Origin: Actinomycetes bacterium
GTDB lineage: Bacteria > Actinomycetota > Acidimicrobiia > Acidimicrobiales > RAAP-2
Direction of reading: 5' to 3'
Length of the DNA: 16,083 nucleotides
Assembly: GCA_021777285.1 (NCBI GenBank)
Contig: JAJYDR010000044.1
Span: forward strand, 1 to 16,083
Under the pieces are notes generated by a model. That model had not been told where the DNA came from and ran no database searches. It saw only the letters and a program-made list of their open reading frames with translations. Position numbers and translations under genes: made by a program. Positions 1 to 6,768 of this stretch are shown here, one piece after another (within the stretch, counting starts at the first letter, position 1; the number at the start of each line of letters is the position of its first letter).

Positions 1-45
1 CGACGCGATCTCGACCTCGGTCGACGGGTTGACTATGGAAACCAT
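1..45 (-). CDS. N-terminus of a probable aldehyde dehydrogenase (partial, runs off the window)
   Basis: An ATG on the minus strand at 45 opens a frame that stays open to the window edge and gives MVSIVNPSTEVEIAS. The 'NPSTEE-IA'-like opening is typical of NAD(P)-dependent aldehyde dehydrogenases, whose N-termini commonly read V-NPATGE-IA. The start lies two bases after the stop codon of the glutamine-synthetase-like gene, so the two are very likely co-transcribed. Gamma-glutamyl-amine ligases are known to be paired with aldehyde dehydrogenases that oxidise the gamma-glutamyl aminoaldehyde (PuuA with PuuC). Only 15 residues are visible, so the family call rests on a short motif plus context. 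Confidence 0.55.
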   Translation of the reverse strand, partial: MVSIVNPSTEVEIAS

Positions 46-47
46 GC

Positions 48-1406
48 TCATAACCTCTCGAATCCTCGGAATCGTTCCCAATCGGTCACCGCAGCGTCAA
101 ACGCGGCGACCTCAACCCGCGCGGCGTGGACGTAGTGGTCGACTACGTCGTCACCAAAGGCTTCGCGGGCCACGACCGACGCGTCAAACAGTGCGGCAGC
201 CTCTCGGAGGGTCGTCGGGACGCGAGGCGCGTCAGCAGCGTAGGCGTTGCCCGCGAATGGCGGCGCGAGAGGCAGCGACTCCTCGATGCCGCGAAGTCCC
301 GCAGCGACCAGGGCGGCCTCGGCGAGGTAGGGATTGACGTCTCCGCCCGGGATTCGGCACTCCACGCGAACCGACGACCCGTGTCCCACGACTCGAAAGG
401 CGCACGTCCGATTGTCAAGCCCCCATACCAGAGCGGTCGGCGCGAACGACCCCTCGACGAAGCGCTTGTAGCTGTTGACGTTGGGCGCCAGCCACAGCGA
501 CATCTCCCTCGCGTAGGCGATCTGACCGGCCAAGAAGTGCTCGAAGATCGGCGAGAACCCGTACGGCCCATCGCCAGTGAAGATCGGTTCACCTGCGCGG
601 TTGCGAAGCGAGAGATGGATGTGGCAGGAGTTACCTTCGCGCTCGTTGAATTTCGCCATGAAGGTCAGGCTGTAGCCCTCCTGGGCCGCGATCTCCTTCG
701 CGCCGAGCTTAAAGAGTCCGTGCTCGTCACACTTGTCAACCAGCGGGGCGTACCGAAAGGCGATCTCGTGTTGCCCGAAGTTGCACTCCCCCTTCAATGA
801 CTCGACCTCCATACCGGCGCCGCGCATCGAGCGCCGTATCCGCCCGAGCAGGGGTTCAACGCGTGAGGTCCCCAAGATGGAGTAGTCGACATTGTATTGA
901 TTGGCGGGCGTGAGGTCTCGATACCCCGCGTCCCACGCCTCCTCGTAGGTGTCGGCGAAGACGAGGAACTCCAATTCGGTCCCGGTGAAACCCACCCACC
1001 CGCGATCGTCAAGACGTTCGACCTGGCGCTGGAGTATCTGTCGCGGCGACACGGCGACGGCGGCACCGTCAATGGTTTGAACATCGGCGAACACCACCGC
1101 GGTGGATTCGTGCCACGGTACCGCGCGCACGGTCGAGAAGTCGGGTACGAATGCCAGATCACCGTAGCCCCGCTCCCAGGACGTCAGGGCGAAGCCATCG
1201 ACGGTACGCATGTCGACGTCGGACGCGAGGACATAACTGCAACCCTCTCCTGCGCCTTCGAGGAACTCGCGCGCGAAGAACCGCCCATCGATCCGTTTAC
1301 CTTGCAGGCGGCCTTGCATGTCGGTGATCGCGAGAATCACCGTGTCGATCTCATCGCGCTCGATAAGTTCGAGTAACACCTCTAGAGACATTCGACCCGT
1401 CGTCAT
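48..1406 (-). CDS. Glutamine synthetase family protein, probable gamma-glutamyl-amine (polyamine) ligase, PuuA/GlnA3-like
   Basis: A 452-residue protein with the glutamine synthetase fold throughout. Visible motifs are TELEFLVF (about 143-150), GECNFGQHE (206-214, metal and glutamate ligands), CHIHLSL (261-267), NSYKR (311-315), DNR (331-333) and RVECRIPGGDVNPYL (347-361). The tyrosine adenylylation motif of GlnA1 (NLYDLP) is absent, and the C-terminal helix ending in DWERFRGFERL resembles the PuuA/GlnA3/GlnA4 branch, which ligates glutamate to putrescine, longer polyamines or ethanolamine instead of ammonia. ATG at 1406 is chosen over the longer frame from 1439 because GGAGGA lies just upstream of it. 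The next gene begins like an aldehyde dehydrogenase, which fits amine catabolism in the cytoplasm. The exact amine cannot be read from the sequence. Confidence 0.85.
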   Translation of the reverse strand: MTTGRMSLEVLLELIERDEIDTVILAITDMQGRLQGKRIDGRFFAREFLEGAGEGCSYVLASDVDMRTVDGFALTSWERGYGDLAFVPDFSTVRAVPWHESTAVVFADVQTIDGAAVAVSPRQILQRQVERLDDRGWVGFTGTELEFLVFADTYEEAWDAGYRDLTPANQYNVDYSILGTSRVEPLLGRIRRSMRGAGMEVESLKGECNFGQHEIAFRYAPLVDKCDEHGLFKLGAKEIAAQEGYSLTFMAKFNEREGNSCHIHLSLRNRAGEPIFTGDGPYGFSPIFEHFLAGQIAYAREMSLWLAPNVNSYKRFVEGSFAPTALVWGLDNRTCAFRVVGHGSSVRVECRIPGGDVNPYLAEAALVAAGLRGIEESLPLAPPFAGNAYAADAPRVPTTLREAAALFDASVVAREAFGDDVVDHYVHAARVEVAAFDAAVTDWERFRGFERL

Positions 1407-1448
1407 GGCTCCTCCGCCTGAGCCGCGTGGGCGGCGCACTGATTCCTC

Positions 1449-1479
1449 ACCATATCGGACGCGACGCGTTCAACTCCAA
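1449..1479 (-). promoter_or_regulatory. Candidate promoter of the glutamine-synthetase-like gene
   Basis: On the minus strand TATGGT (1454-1449) looks like an actinobacterial -10 (TAnnnT), with TTGGAG (1479-1474) as a weak -35 at a 19-base spacing. It would give a leader of about 35 nt that contains a small GC hairpin (GCCGC 1422-1426 with GCGGC 1431-1435) and the GGAGGA ribosome site. Read by eye only. Confidence 0.3.
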
Positions 1480-1534
1480 CCGCCGATGACAGCGAGTACC
1501 CCCTCGTACCAGGCGTAAAGCGGCTCCGATGGCG

Positions 1535-1563
1535 TTCTGCAGCCCCCCAACGACTCGTAACAT
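1535..1563 (+). promoter_or_regulatory. Candidate promoter giving a leaderless GNAT mRNA
   Basis: TAACAT (1558-1563) is a good TAnnnT -10 and ends 6 bases before the GTG at 1570, placing the transcription start at or beside the start codon. TTCTGC (1535-1540) at a 17-base spacing is only a weak -35. No Shine-Dalgarno precedes the GTG, which fits leaderless translation. Confidence 0.4.
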
Positions 1564-1569
1564 CAAATC

Positions 1570-2268
1570 GTGCGAGAACAGACCGACGACGTGGACCACG
1601 CCCTGTCGTGGGCGACGACGCGCTACGGCGACGCGAGTCCATTCCATTTCTTCACCGTGCGCGAACAATTCGGCGGCGCGCAACGCGACGGCGACACGAT
1701 CTGGTTCACGGTCGAACGGGAGGAGGCATTCGGCCTGAGCGCCGGTTCGGCCGCGAGTCCGCTCGACGAATGGCGAACGTGCCTCATCGTCGACTCGTCA
1801 CTCGGGGACCGCGCCGGCGAGCTCAGACTGCGGAGCAACTGGGACTTCTACACCCGTCGTACCGAGGCGACTCACGATGACGTTGACGTCGTCGAGGTGA
1901 CCGACGAACTCGCGATCACGGCGCTCCTTGAGCGAGATGCCCCGCGTTCATCGGTCTGGCCCGGAGCGGAGTCGGTGGTCTCGTGGTACGGCATCTGGGA
2001 CGGGACGATCCTGAGCGCGGTCGCGGCTCTCACGCGGTGGCGATCGGGCTATCACGTCATAGCCTCCGTGGCCACGGCGAGTTCCTACCGTGGCCACGGA
2101 CTAGCGCGACGCATCATGCGCGGCGTCGTCGGTGCCGCGCACGCGCGCGGCGTGCCCTGGGTCGGACTGGGCGTCGCCCATTCAAACCACGTCGCCCAGC
2201 GCGTCTATCGCGACACGGGATTCACCGAACGGGCCCGATTCTCTCGATACGGGCTCCCCGAGGGTTAG
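1570..2268 (+). CDS. GNAT family N-acetyltransferase
   Basis: A 232-residue protein. The C-terminal half holds the acetyl-CoA binding core: a beta strand (VIASVATA, 163-170), the pyrophosphate loop RGHGLA (174-179), an alpha helix, then NHVAQRVYRDTGF (206-218), the usual motif B region where the chain rejoins the sheet. The N-terminal 110 residues form a less conserved domain that may set the substrate; I do not recognise it. The GTG start has no ribosome site but sits 6 bases behind a -10-like TAACAT, so leaderless translation is likely. The gene is transcribed alone, divergently from the glutamine-synthetase-like gene, and its stop codon overlaps that of the convergent prpE-like gene by four bases. 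The acetyl acceptor is unknown. Confidence 0.8.
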   Translation: MREQTDDVDHALSWATTRYGDASPFHFFTVREQFGGAQRDGDTIWFTVEREEAFGLSAGSAASPLDEWRTCLIVDSSLGDRAGELRLRSNWDFYTRRTEATHDDVDVVEVTDELAITALLERDAPRSSVWPGAESVVSWYGIWDGTILSAVAALTRWRSGYHVIASVATASSYRGHGLARRIMRGVVGAAHARGVPWVGLGVAHSNHVAQRVYRDTGFTERARFSRYGLPEG

Positions 2269-4148
2269 TCCGCCGGGCGAAGGATCGGACGAAGCGCGTC
2301 GAGAGTGGCGGGGTTATCGATTGTCGACGGTACCGGCATGTCGACGCCGTCGGCGATCGCCCGCATCGACTTGCGCAACACCTTGCCCGATCGAGTCTTG
2401 GGCAGCGCGTCCACGATGTCAACCTGACGAAGGCTCGCGACCGCTCCGAGCTGGTCTCGGACCTTCTGGACCAGTTCAGCCGCGATTTCGTCGTGGTCTC
2501 GCTCGACACCGGCCTTCAGGACGGCGAGCCCGCGTGGAATCTGTCCCTTGAGCGCGTCGGCCACACCGATGACGGCGCATTCGGCGACGTCGGGGTGCGA
2601 CGCGATGATTTCCTCGATCTCACCGGTGGAGAGCCGGTGACCCGCCACGTTGATGACGTCGTCGACGCGACCCATGACGAAGAGATACCCGTCCTCGTCG
2701 AAGTGACCACCGTCTCCCGTCAGGTAGTAACCAGGAGTGTGACTCAGGTACGTGTCAAAGAACTTCTGGTCGTCGCCCCAGACACCCGCCATGCAGCCTG
2801 GCGGCAACGGGAGTTCGATCATGATGAGGCCCTCGGTGTCAGCGGGCGCGCGTTCTCCCGATTCGCCGAAGATCTGCACGTTGAATCCGGGCACCGGCAC
2901 TGTTGGCGACCCCGGCTTGACGACCATCGGTTCCAGACCCATGAGGTTCGCCGCGACGGGCCAGCCAGTCTCGGTCTGCCACCAGTGATCGATCACCGGG
3001 ACACCCAACTGTTCGCTCGCCCACGAGTAGGTCTCCGGGTCCAACCGTTCACCGGCGAGGAAGAGGTATTTGAACCCTGACAGGTCGTACTGGCCGATCA
3101 GGGACCCGGTGGGATCCTCGCGCTTCACGGCACGGAATCCTGTCGGCGCAGTGAACAAGGTCTTCACGCCCCATTCGGCAATGACTCGCCAGTACGCCCC
3201 GGCGTCGGGTGTCCCAACCGGCTTTCCCTCGTAGAGCAAGGTCGTCGCACCGGCGAGCAACGGCGCGTACACGATGTACGAGTGCCCAACGACCCACCCG
3301 ACGTCAGAGGCCGCCCAGAACACCTCGCCCGCCGTGGTGTCATAGATGTTCGGCATCGACCAGGTCAGTGCGACGGCGTGACCACCGTTGTCGCGCACCA
3401 CTCCCTTGGGTCGACCGGTGGTACCAGAGGTGTAGAGGATGTAGAGCGGATCCGTGGCCTGAACCGGCACGCACGGCGCCGCAGCTGCCGAAGCCATCAA
3501 ATCGTTCCAATCGAAGTCCCGGCCGACTTCCATCGTGGCTTGCGCCTGGGGCCGTTGCACGATGACGCACGCGTCGGGATGATGGCTCGCCTCGCTCAGT
3601 GCTGCGTCGAGCAACGGCTTGTATTCGATGACGCGACTTACTTCGATGCCGCAGGACGCCGAGACGACGACCTTCGGTGCCGCATCATTGATACGCATCG
3701 CCAACTCGTGCGCCGCGAAGCCGCCGAAGACAACCGAGTGGATGGCGCCAATCCGGGCACAGGCGAGCATCGCGATGAGCGCCTCGGGAATCATGGGCAT
3801 GTAGATCACCACGCGGTCGCCCTTGGCGACGTTGAGCGACTGAAGCGCTCCCGCGAACCGGGACACCTCGTCGAGCAACTCATCGTAGGTATAGACACGC
3901 TTTACCCCGGTGACCGGGCTGTCGTAGATCAGCGCGCGCTGGGCACCGCGTCCCGCCTCAACGTGTCGGTCAATCGCGTTGTAACACGTGTTCATCACGC
4001 CATCGCTGAACCAGCGATAGAGGGGCGCGTTGGTGTCGTCGAGGACGACTGACGGACTCTGGTACCAGGTGACGCCCTTAGCGGCCTCGCCCCAGAACTC
4101 ATTCGGACTCTTGATGCTCTGTTCCCACGCGTCGCGGTATGAACCCAT
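2265..4148 (-). CDS. prpE: Propionyl-CoA synthetase (PrpE-like, ACSS3/AMP-forming family)
   Basis: A 627-residue adenylate-forming enzyme expected to convert propionate (or another short acid), ATP and CoA to acyl-CoA, AMP and pyrophosphate. The N-terminus YRDAWEQS...WYQSPSVVLDD and then PLYRWFSDGVMNTCYNAIDRHV (43-63) is diagnostic of the PrpE/ACSS3 branch rather than of Acs. The P-loop YTSGTTGRPKG is at 239-249, WWQTETGWP at 389-397, YLTGDGG at 475-481 and the C-terminal PKTRSGK at 583-589, whose last lysine is the catalytic residue and known acetylation site in the family. The length matches PrpE (about 628). ATG 4148 is preferred to 4163 because it follows a G-rich ribosome site and starts at the family's normal N-terminus. 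It is not next to methylcitrate or methylmalonyl pathway genes here. It shares a 4-bp tail overlap with the GNAT gene. Confidence 0.82.
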   Translation of the reverse strand: MGSYRDAWEQSIKSPNEFWGEAAKGVTWYQSPSVVLDDTNAPLYRWFSDGVMNTCYNAIDRHVEAGRGAQRALIYDSPVTGVKRVYTYDELLDEVSRFAGALQSLNVAKGDRVVIYMPMIPEALIAMLACARIGAIHSVVFGGFAAHELAMRINDAAPKVVVSASCGIEVSRVIEYKPLLDAALSEASHHPDACVIVQRPQAQATMEVGRDFDWNDLMASAAAAPCVPVQATDPLYILYTSGTTGRPKGVVRDNGGHAVALTWSMPNIYDTTAGEVFWAASDVGWVVGHSYIVYAPLLAGATTLLYEGKPVGTPDAGAYWRVIAEWGVKTLFTAPTGFRAVKREDPTGSLIGQYDLSGFKYLFLAGERLDPETYSWASEQLGVPVIDHWWQTETGWPVAANLMGLEPMVVKPGSPTVPVPGFNVQIFGESGERAPADTEGLIMIELPLPPGCMAGVWGDDQKFFDTYLSHTPGYYLTGDGGHFDEDGYLFVMGRVDDVINVAGHRLSTGEIEEIIASHPDVAECAVIGVADALKGQIPRGLAVLKAGVERDHDEIAAELVQKVRDQLGAVASLRQVDIVDALPKTRSGKVLRKSMRAIADGVDMPVPSTIDNPATLDALRPILRPAD

Positions 4149-4183
4149 GACCCCCCCCACCATCGCTCGAAATGCCTAGGGCT

Positions 4184-4213
4184 TATCTAGTGGAGATTCG
4201 GGGCTCAGCACAA
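4184..4213 (-). promoter_or_regulatory. Weak candidate promoter upstream of prpE
   Basis: On the minus strand TTGTGC (4213-4208) and TAGATA (4189-4184) are separated by 18 bases and would give a leader of roughly 30 nt before the ATG at 4148. Neither hexamer is a strong match. The rest of the 4149-4302 gap shows only a weak 5-bp inverted repeat (TTGAC 4254-4258 with GTCAA 4266-4270) and no convincing terminator. Confidence 0.2.
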
Positions 4214-4302
4214 CTTCTCGCTAGGGACCTAAGTCCAATCGATGAACTGGGAATTGACTTACCTGGTCAACTGGGTAGTGCTGCGCTGGGACTCTTGGTC
4301 GC

Positions 4303-5010
4303 TCACCCAGTCACGATCGAGGAGTAGGCCACCAAATTCGACGAGGGCGGTGGCGTCACCGAGAACGACTTGCCCCACCGTGAGAACTTGGTCTTGCCGC
4401 TGCCGGTGGTTCCACTCACGACTTCAGAGAGTGGGAGCGCCTTCTTGCCCGACGAGATCGTCAGCACGCTCTTGGTCTTTGACGTGGTGCTCGTCGCGGG
4501 CTTCGTCCAGGTCAAGACGTAGTTCTTGTGACGGTTGGTGGTGAGTGACACACCCTTGACAGCCGGCAAGAACGTCGCGAAGGCGGACACGGTGAGATTG
4601 GACTGGAACGTCGTGTACGGCGAGGTTCCCGCCTTCATCACGATCACCCTGGTCCCGACCTTCTTCTGCTGGGCGGCGGTGAGGCCGACCAACGTGGTCA
4701 AACCCTTGGCGTTCCCGCTCAGGTAGGCGTTCTTCGCGGTGACCCGGATCTCCACCTTGGCCGTGCCCGAGACGAAATACTCCTGTCCGCTCGACGTGCC
4801 GAGGTCGGCCGTGACGTGATTCACCGTCTTGCCGGATGTGGACGCAACGACGATATGCACACTCTTCTCACCAATCATGGCGTTCTTGGCCGCGGCCAGC
4901 ACCGTCGACACCGAGACCTTGCTCGACGCCTGCGAAACCGCTGGCGTGAGGACGACGCCTCCGAGGGCGAGCGAGCTAAGGATGAGAAGGTGCGTTGGTC
5001 GAATTGGCAT
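4303..5010 (-). CDS. Secreted protein of unknown function (possible LppX/LprAFG-like fold, no lipobox)
   Basis: A 235-residue protein. Residues 1-30 are a clear Sec signal peptide: short positive start, hydrophobic LLILSSLALGGVVL, then a signal peptidase I-like AVSQA-SS site. There is no lipobox cysteine and no cysteine anywhere, so it should be released or loosely attached to the cell wall. The mature part is rich in Thr, Ser, Val and Lys. It begins with a helix-like VSVSTVLAAAKNAMIGEKSVHI followed by alternating strand-like segments, a pattern that recalls the half-barrel lipid-carrier fold of mycobacterial LppX/LprG. That resemblance is by pattern only. A TAGGCT hexamer ends 6 bases before the ATG, suggesting a leaderless message of its own rather than transcription only from clpS. 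It lies upstream of prpE on the same strand. Confidence 0.6.
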   Translation of the reverse strand: MPIRPTHLLILSSLALGGVVLTPAVSQASSKVSVSTVLAAAKNAMIGEKSVHIVVASTSGKTVNHVTADLGTSSGQEYFVSGTAKVEIRVTAKNAYLSGNAKGLTTLVGLTAAQQKKVGTRVIVMKAGTSPYTTFQSNLTVSAFATFLPAVKGVSLTTNRHKNYVLTWTKPATSTTSKTKSVLTISSGKKALPLSEVVSGTTGSGKTKFSRWGKSFSVTPPPSSNLVAYSSIVTG

Positions 5011-5016
5011 TCACCC

Positions 5017-5022
5017 AGCCTA
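5017..5022 (-). promoter_or_regulatory. -10-like hexamer for a leaderless message of the secreted-protein gene
   Basis: TAGGCT on the minus strand (5022-5017) ends 6 bases before the ATG at 5010, the spacing seen at the GNAT and thioesterase genes in this window. GGGTGA just before the ATG could alternatively act as a weak ribosome site. No -35 is recognisable. Confidence 0.35.
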
Positions 5023-5063
5023 CGGGCTCTAGCGATGGCGTGGCCCGTCGGGACCTCGAAGAG

Positions 5064-5495
5064 TCACACCACGTCGGCGAGTGAGAACAGAAGCGACTGC
5101 AGGATCTGGACCTCACCCAGTACGGCTTCGTCAGCGCTATTGATCCGTTCGTCGTTGACCAGTCCATGCGCACTGGCGGTCGCACGAAGCGCGACCTGCA
5201 GGGTACTCAGCCAGGCCCACGCCTCTCCGTCGTTCAGAAAAGGCTCGTCGACGGTCATCAACGCCAGTTCGGCGTTGGAGCTCATGTCGTGTTGGCGTGC
5301 CAGCGTGAGCAAAGGGTCGTCCTGATCTCGACTCGGGTCAATGGGTCCGTTCAACGTCGTGTTCCACTCATCGTCGATATCGTTCTCGGCCGCGACCACT
5401 CGACGCACCACCGTGCGCACGACATCGCGGCCAGCTTCGTTGAGTCGAACTTCGATGCGGCCGTCGCGGCGCCGGATGAAGAGCCGTGGCGCCAT
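5064..5495 (-). CDS. DUF2017 family protein encoded with clpS (AosR-related family)
   Basis: A 143-residue protein beginning MAPRLFIRRRDGRIEVRL and ending in a helix, LGEVQILQSLLFSLADVV. This layout (short basic strand region, helical middle with PFLNDGEAWAWLSTLQVALRA, hydrophobic C-terminal helix) matches the DUF2017 proteins that follow clpS in Actinobacteria. The mycobacterial member Rv1332 (AosR) has been reported, as I recall, as a redox-responsive regulator using a Cys-X9-Cys disulfide. The present protein has no cysteine, so that mechanism cannot operate here. ATG 5495 is chosen over 5519 because it overlaps the clpS stop as TGATG, implying translational coupling. Regulatory function here is inference. 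Confidence 0.75.
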   Translation of the reverse strand: MAPRLFIRRRDGRIEVRLNEAGRDVVRTVVRRVVAAENDIDDEWNTTLNGPIDPSRDQDDPLLTLARQHDMSSNAELALMTVDEPFLNDGEAWAWLSTLQVALRATASAHGLVNDERINSADEAVLGEVQILQSLLFSLADVV

Positions 5496-5812
5496 CAGGC
5501 AGCCTCCTCCACGGTGCACTGGAGTCCCGCGACCTGGATCTTCACGCAGTAACGCTCGGCGCGTTCACGCTCACCGGACCAGACAACGGCGCGCCCTTCG
5601 TGATGAACCGTCAGCATCAGCTGGGTGCACCTGTTGTTCGAATAGCCGAAGATTCGCTTGAAGATGACCACGACCACGTTCATCGGCGTGACCGGATCGT
5701 TCCACACGACGACGTTCCACGGTCGTTTCGTCGCCGTCGTGGTCTCACTTGAAACATCAGATTCTGTAGCGACATCGGCGTCAGTCGATCGCCGACGTGT
5801 CGTTTGAGCCAT
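5495..5812 (-). CDS. clpS: ATP-dependent Clp protease adaptor ClpS
   Basis: A 105-residue protein. After a disordered, Thr/Ser-rich N-terminal extension of about 30 residues comes the ClpS core: PWNVVVWNDPVTPM (31-44), with the Asn-Asp pair (38-39) that binds the alpha-amino group of N-degron substrates, then KRIFGYS (52-58) and LMLTVHHEGRAVV (65-77), whose first His (70) corresponds to the substrate-contacting His of E. coli ClpS. ClpS delivers proteins with bulky N-terminal residues to the ClpC/ClpA unfoldase in the cytoplasm. ATG 5812 is preferred to the adjoining GTG 5815; neither has a strong ribosome site. It is the first gene of a minus-strand unit with DUF2017, divergent from the MpaB-family gene. 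Confidence 0.92.
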   Translation of the reverse strand: MAQTTRRRSTDADVATESDVSSETTTATKRPWNVVVWNDPVTPMNVVVVIFKRIFGYSNNRCTQLMLTVHHEGRAVVWSGERERAERYCVKIQVAGLQCTVEEAA

Positions 5813-5853
5813 CACACAGTGTCCCAGAGCGCAGAGGAAAATGAAAGCAGCCG

Positions 5854-5862
5854 TAAAATCTA
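5854..5862. promoter_or_regulatory. Overlapping divergent -10 hexamers between clpS and the MpaB-family gene
   Basis: On the plus strand TAAAAT (5854-5859) would start the MpaB-family message about 23 nt before GTG 5890. On the minus strand TAGATT (5862-5857) would serve clpS with a leader of about 38 nt. The two hexamers share three base pairs, so simultaneous use would be mutually exclusive. The AT-rich patch stands out in an otherwise GC-rich gap. No -35 is clear on either side. Confidence 0.35.
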
Positions 5863-5889
5863 CGAGGCGTGACCGAGGAGGACAACACG

Positions 5890-6768
5890 GTGCCCCAACC
5901 GAGAACCCCGATTCCCGAGCGGATTCGGGTGTGGGCCAACCGATCGATCCGCAATGCCGTCGGTTTAACGCGCGAACCCCCGGCGATGTGCCTCGACCCG
6001 ACCGAGTCGTACCAACCGGTCGACGGCGTCGCGCGCCTCGTCCACGGGGACTTGGCGGCCATGCTCATTGGGGGTATTGGCTCGCTGTTCCTCGAAATGC
6101 TGCACCCCTACACGATGGCGGGTGTCGCGCAGCACTCGCGGTACCGCGAAGACACACTTGGTCGAGTGCTCCAGACCGCGAACTTCATCGGAGACACCAC
6201 CTACGGATCGCGCAACACTGCCTACGCGTCAATCGAACGGGTGAAAGCGATCCACCTCGCGGTGCGCGGCGTCGCCGATGACGGCGTGAACTACGAGGCG
6301 AGCGACCCGCACCTGCTGTCGTGGGTACACGTCGCCGGCACGACAATCTTCCTCGAGTCCTACCGGCACTTTGGCCCTAACCAACTTTCTTCGGCCGACG
6401 CCGACCGTTACGTGTGCGAAATGGCCAAAGTGGCGGCAGACCTCGGCGGCGAGTCGCCGCCGAAGACGGTAAAGGAACTACACCACCAGCTACGCGCCTT
6501 TCGTCCGGAACTGCGTTTAAGCGCTGACGGCGTCGAAGCGCGCGACTTCCTCATAGCCGGCGTCGGTGGTGGTCTCGTTCAGCGACTCGCGTATTGGCTG
6601 CTCGTCGAAAGCGCCCTCGGCCTACTGCCGGGCTGGGCGCTTGAATCGCTCGGAGTCGCCCAACGAAACCGTTGGCAACGTCTCATAATCGGAGGCGCCA
6701 CCCGTGCGATGAACCGAGTACTGCGAGCAGCAGTGCCACCCACGAAACCGGTCACTGCATCAAGCTGA
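5890..6768 (+). CDS. Oxygenase MpaB / DUF2236 family protein
   Basis: A 292-residue protein of the family that includes latex-clearing protein (Lcp) and fungal MpaB. Recognisable blocks are LVHGDLAAMLIGGIGSL (50-66), LEMLHPYTMAGVAQHS (68-83), GRVLQTANFIGDTTYG (91-106), RVKAIHLAVRG (117-127) and YEASDPHLLSWVHVA (135-149). Conserved histidines at 72, 121, 141 and 147 are candidates for haem or metal binding and structure. Many members are haem proteins; the substrate of this one is unknown. GTG 5890 is chosen because GAGGAGG lies 8 bases upstream; GTG 5869, in frame, has no ribosome site but follows TAAAAT by 9 bases and remains possible. A helix near 219-244 may associate with membrane. The gene is single and overlaps the convergent SDR gene by 17 bp. 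Confidence 0.8.
   Translation: MPQPRTPIPERIRVWANRSIRNAVGLTREPPAMCLDPTESYQPVDGVARLVHGDLAAMLIGGIGSLFLEMLHPYTMAGVAQHSRYREDTLGRVLQTANFIGDTTYGSRNTAYASIERVKAIHLAVRGVADDGVNYEASDPHLLSWVHVAGTTIFLESYRHFGPNQLSSADADRYVCEMAKVAADLGGESPPKTVKELHHQLRAFRPELRLSADGVEARDFLIAGVGGGLVQRLAYWLLVESALGLLPGWALESLGVAQRNRWQRLIIGGATRAMNRVLRAAVPPTKPVTASS

Noticed and set aside
1407..1569. Possible tRNA or small RNA in the gap between the glutamine-synthetase-like and GNAT genes
   Set aside because: No cloverleaf, T-loop GTTCRA pattern or intrinsic terminator could be fitted on either strand; the gap is explained by two divergent promoters.
1983..3080. 365-codon plus-strand open frame antisense to prpE
   Set aside because: It is a shadow frame of the GC-rich prpE gene, gives Arg/Asp/His-rich text without domains, and overlaps two well-supported genes.
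4254..4270. Inverted repeat TTGAC/GTCAA downstream of the secreted-protein gene as a terminator
   Set aside because: The stem is only five AT-rich pairs with a seven-base loop and no T-tract follows on the minus strand.
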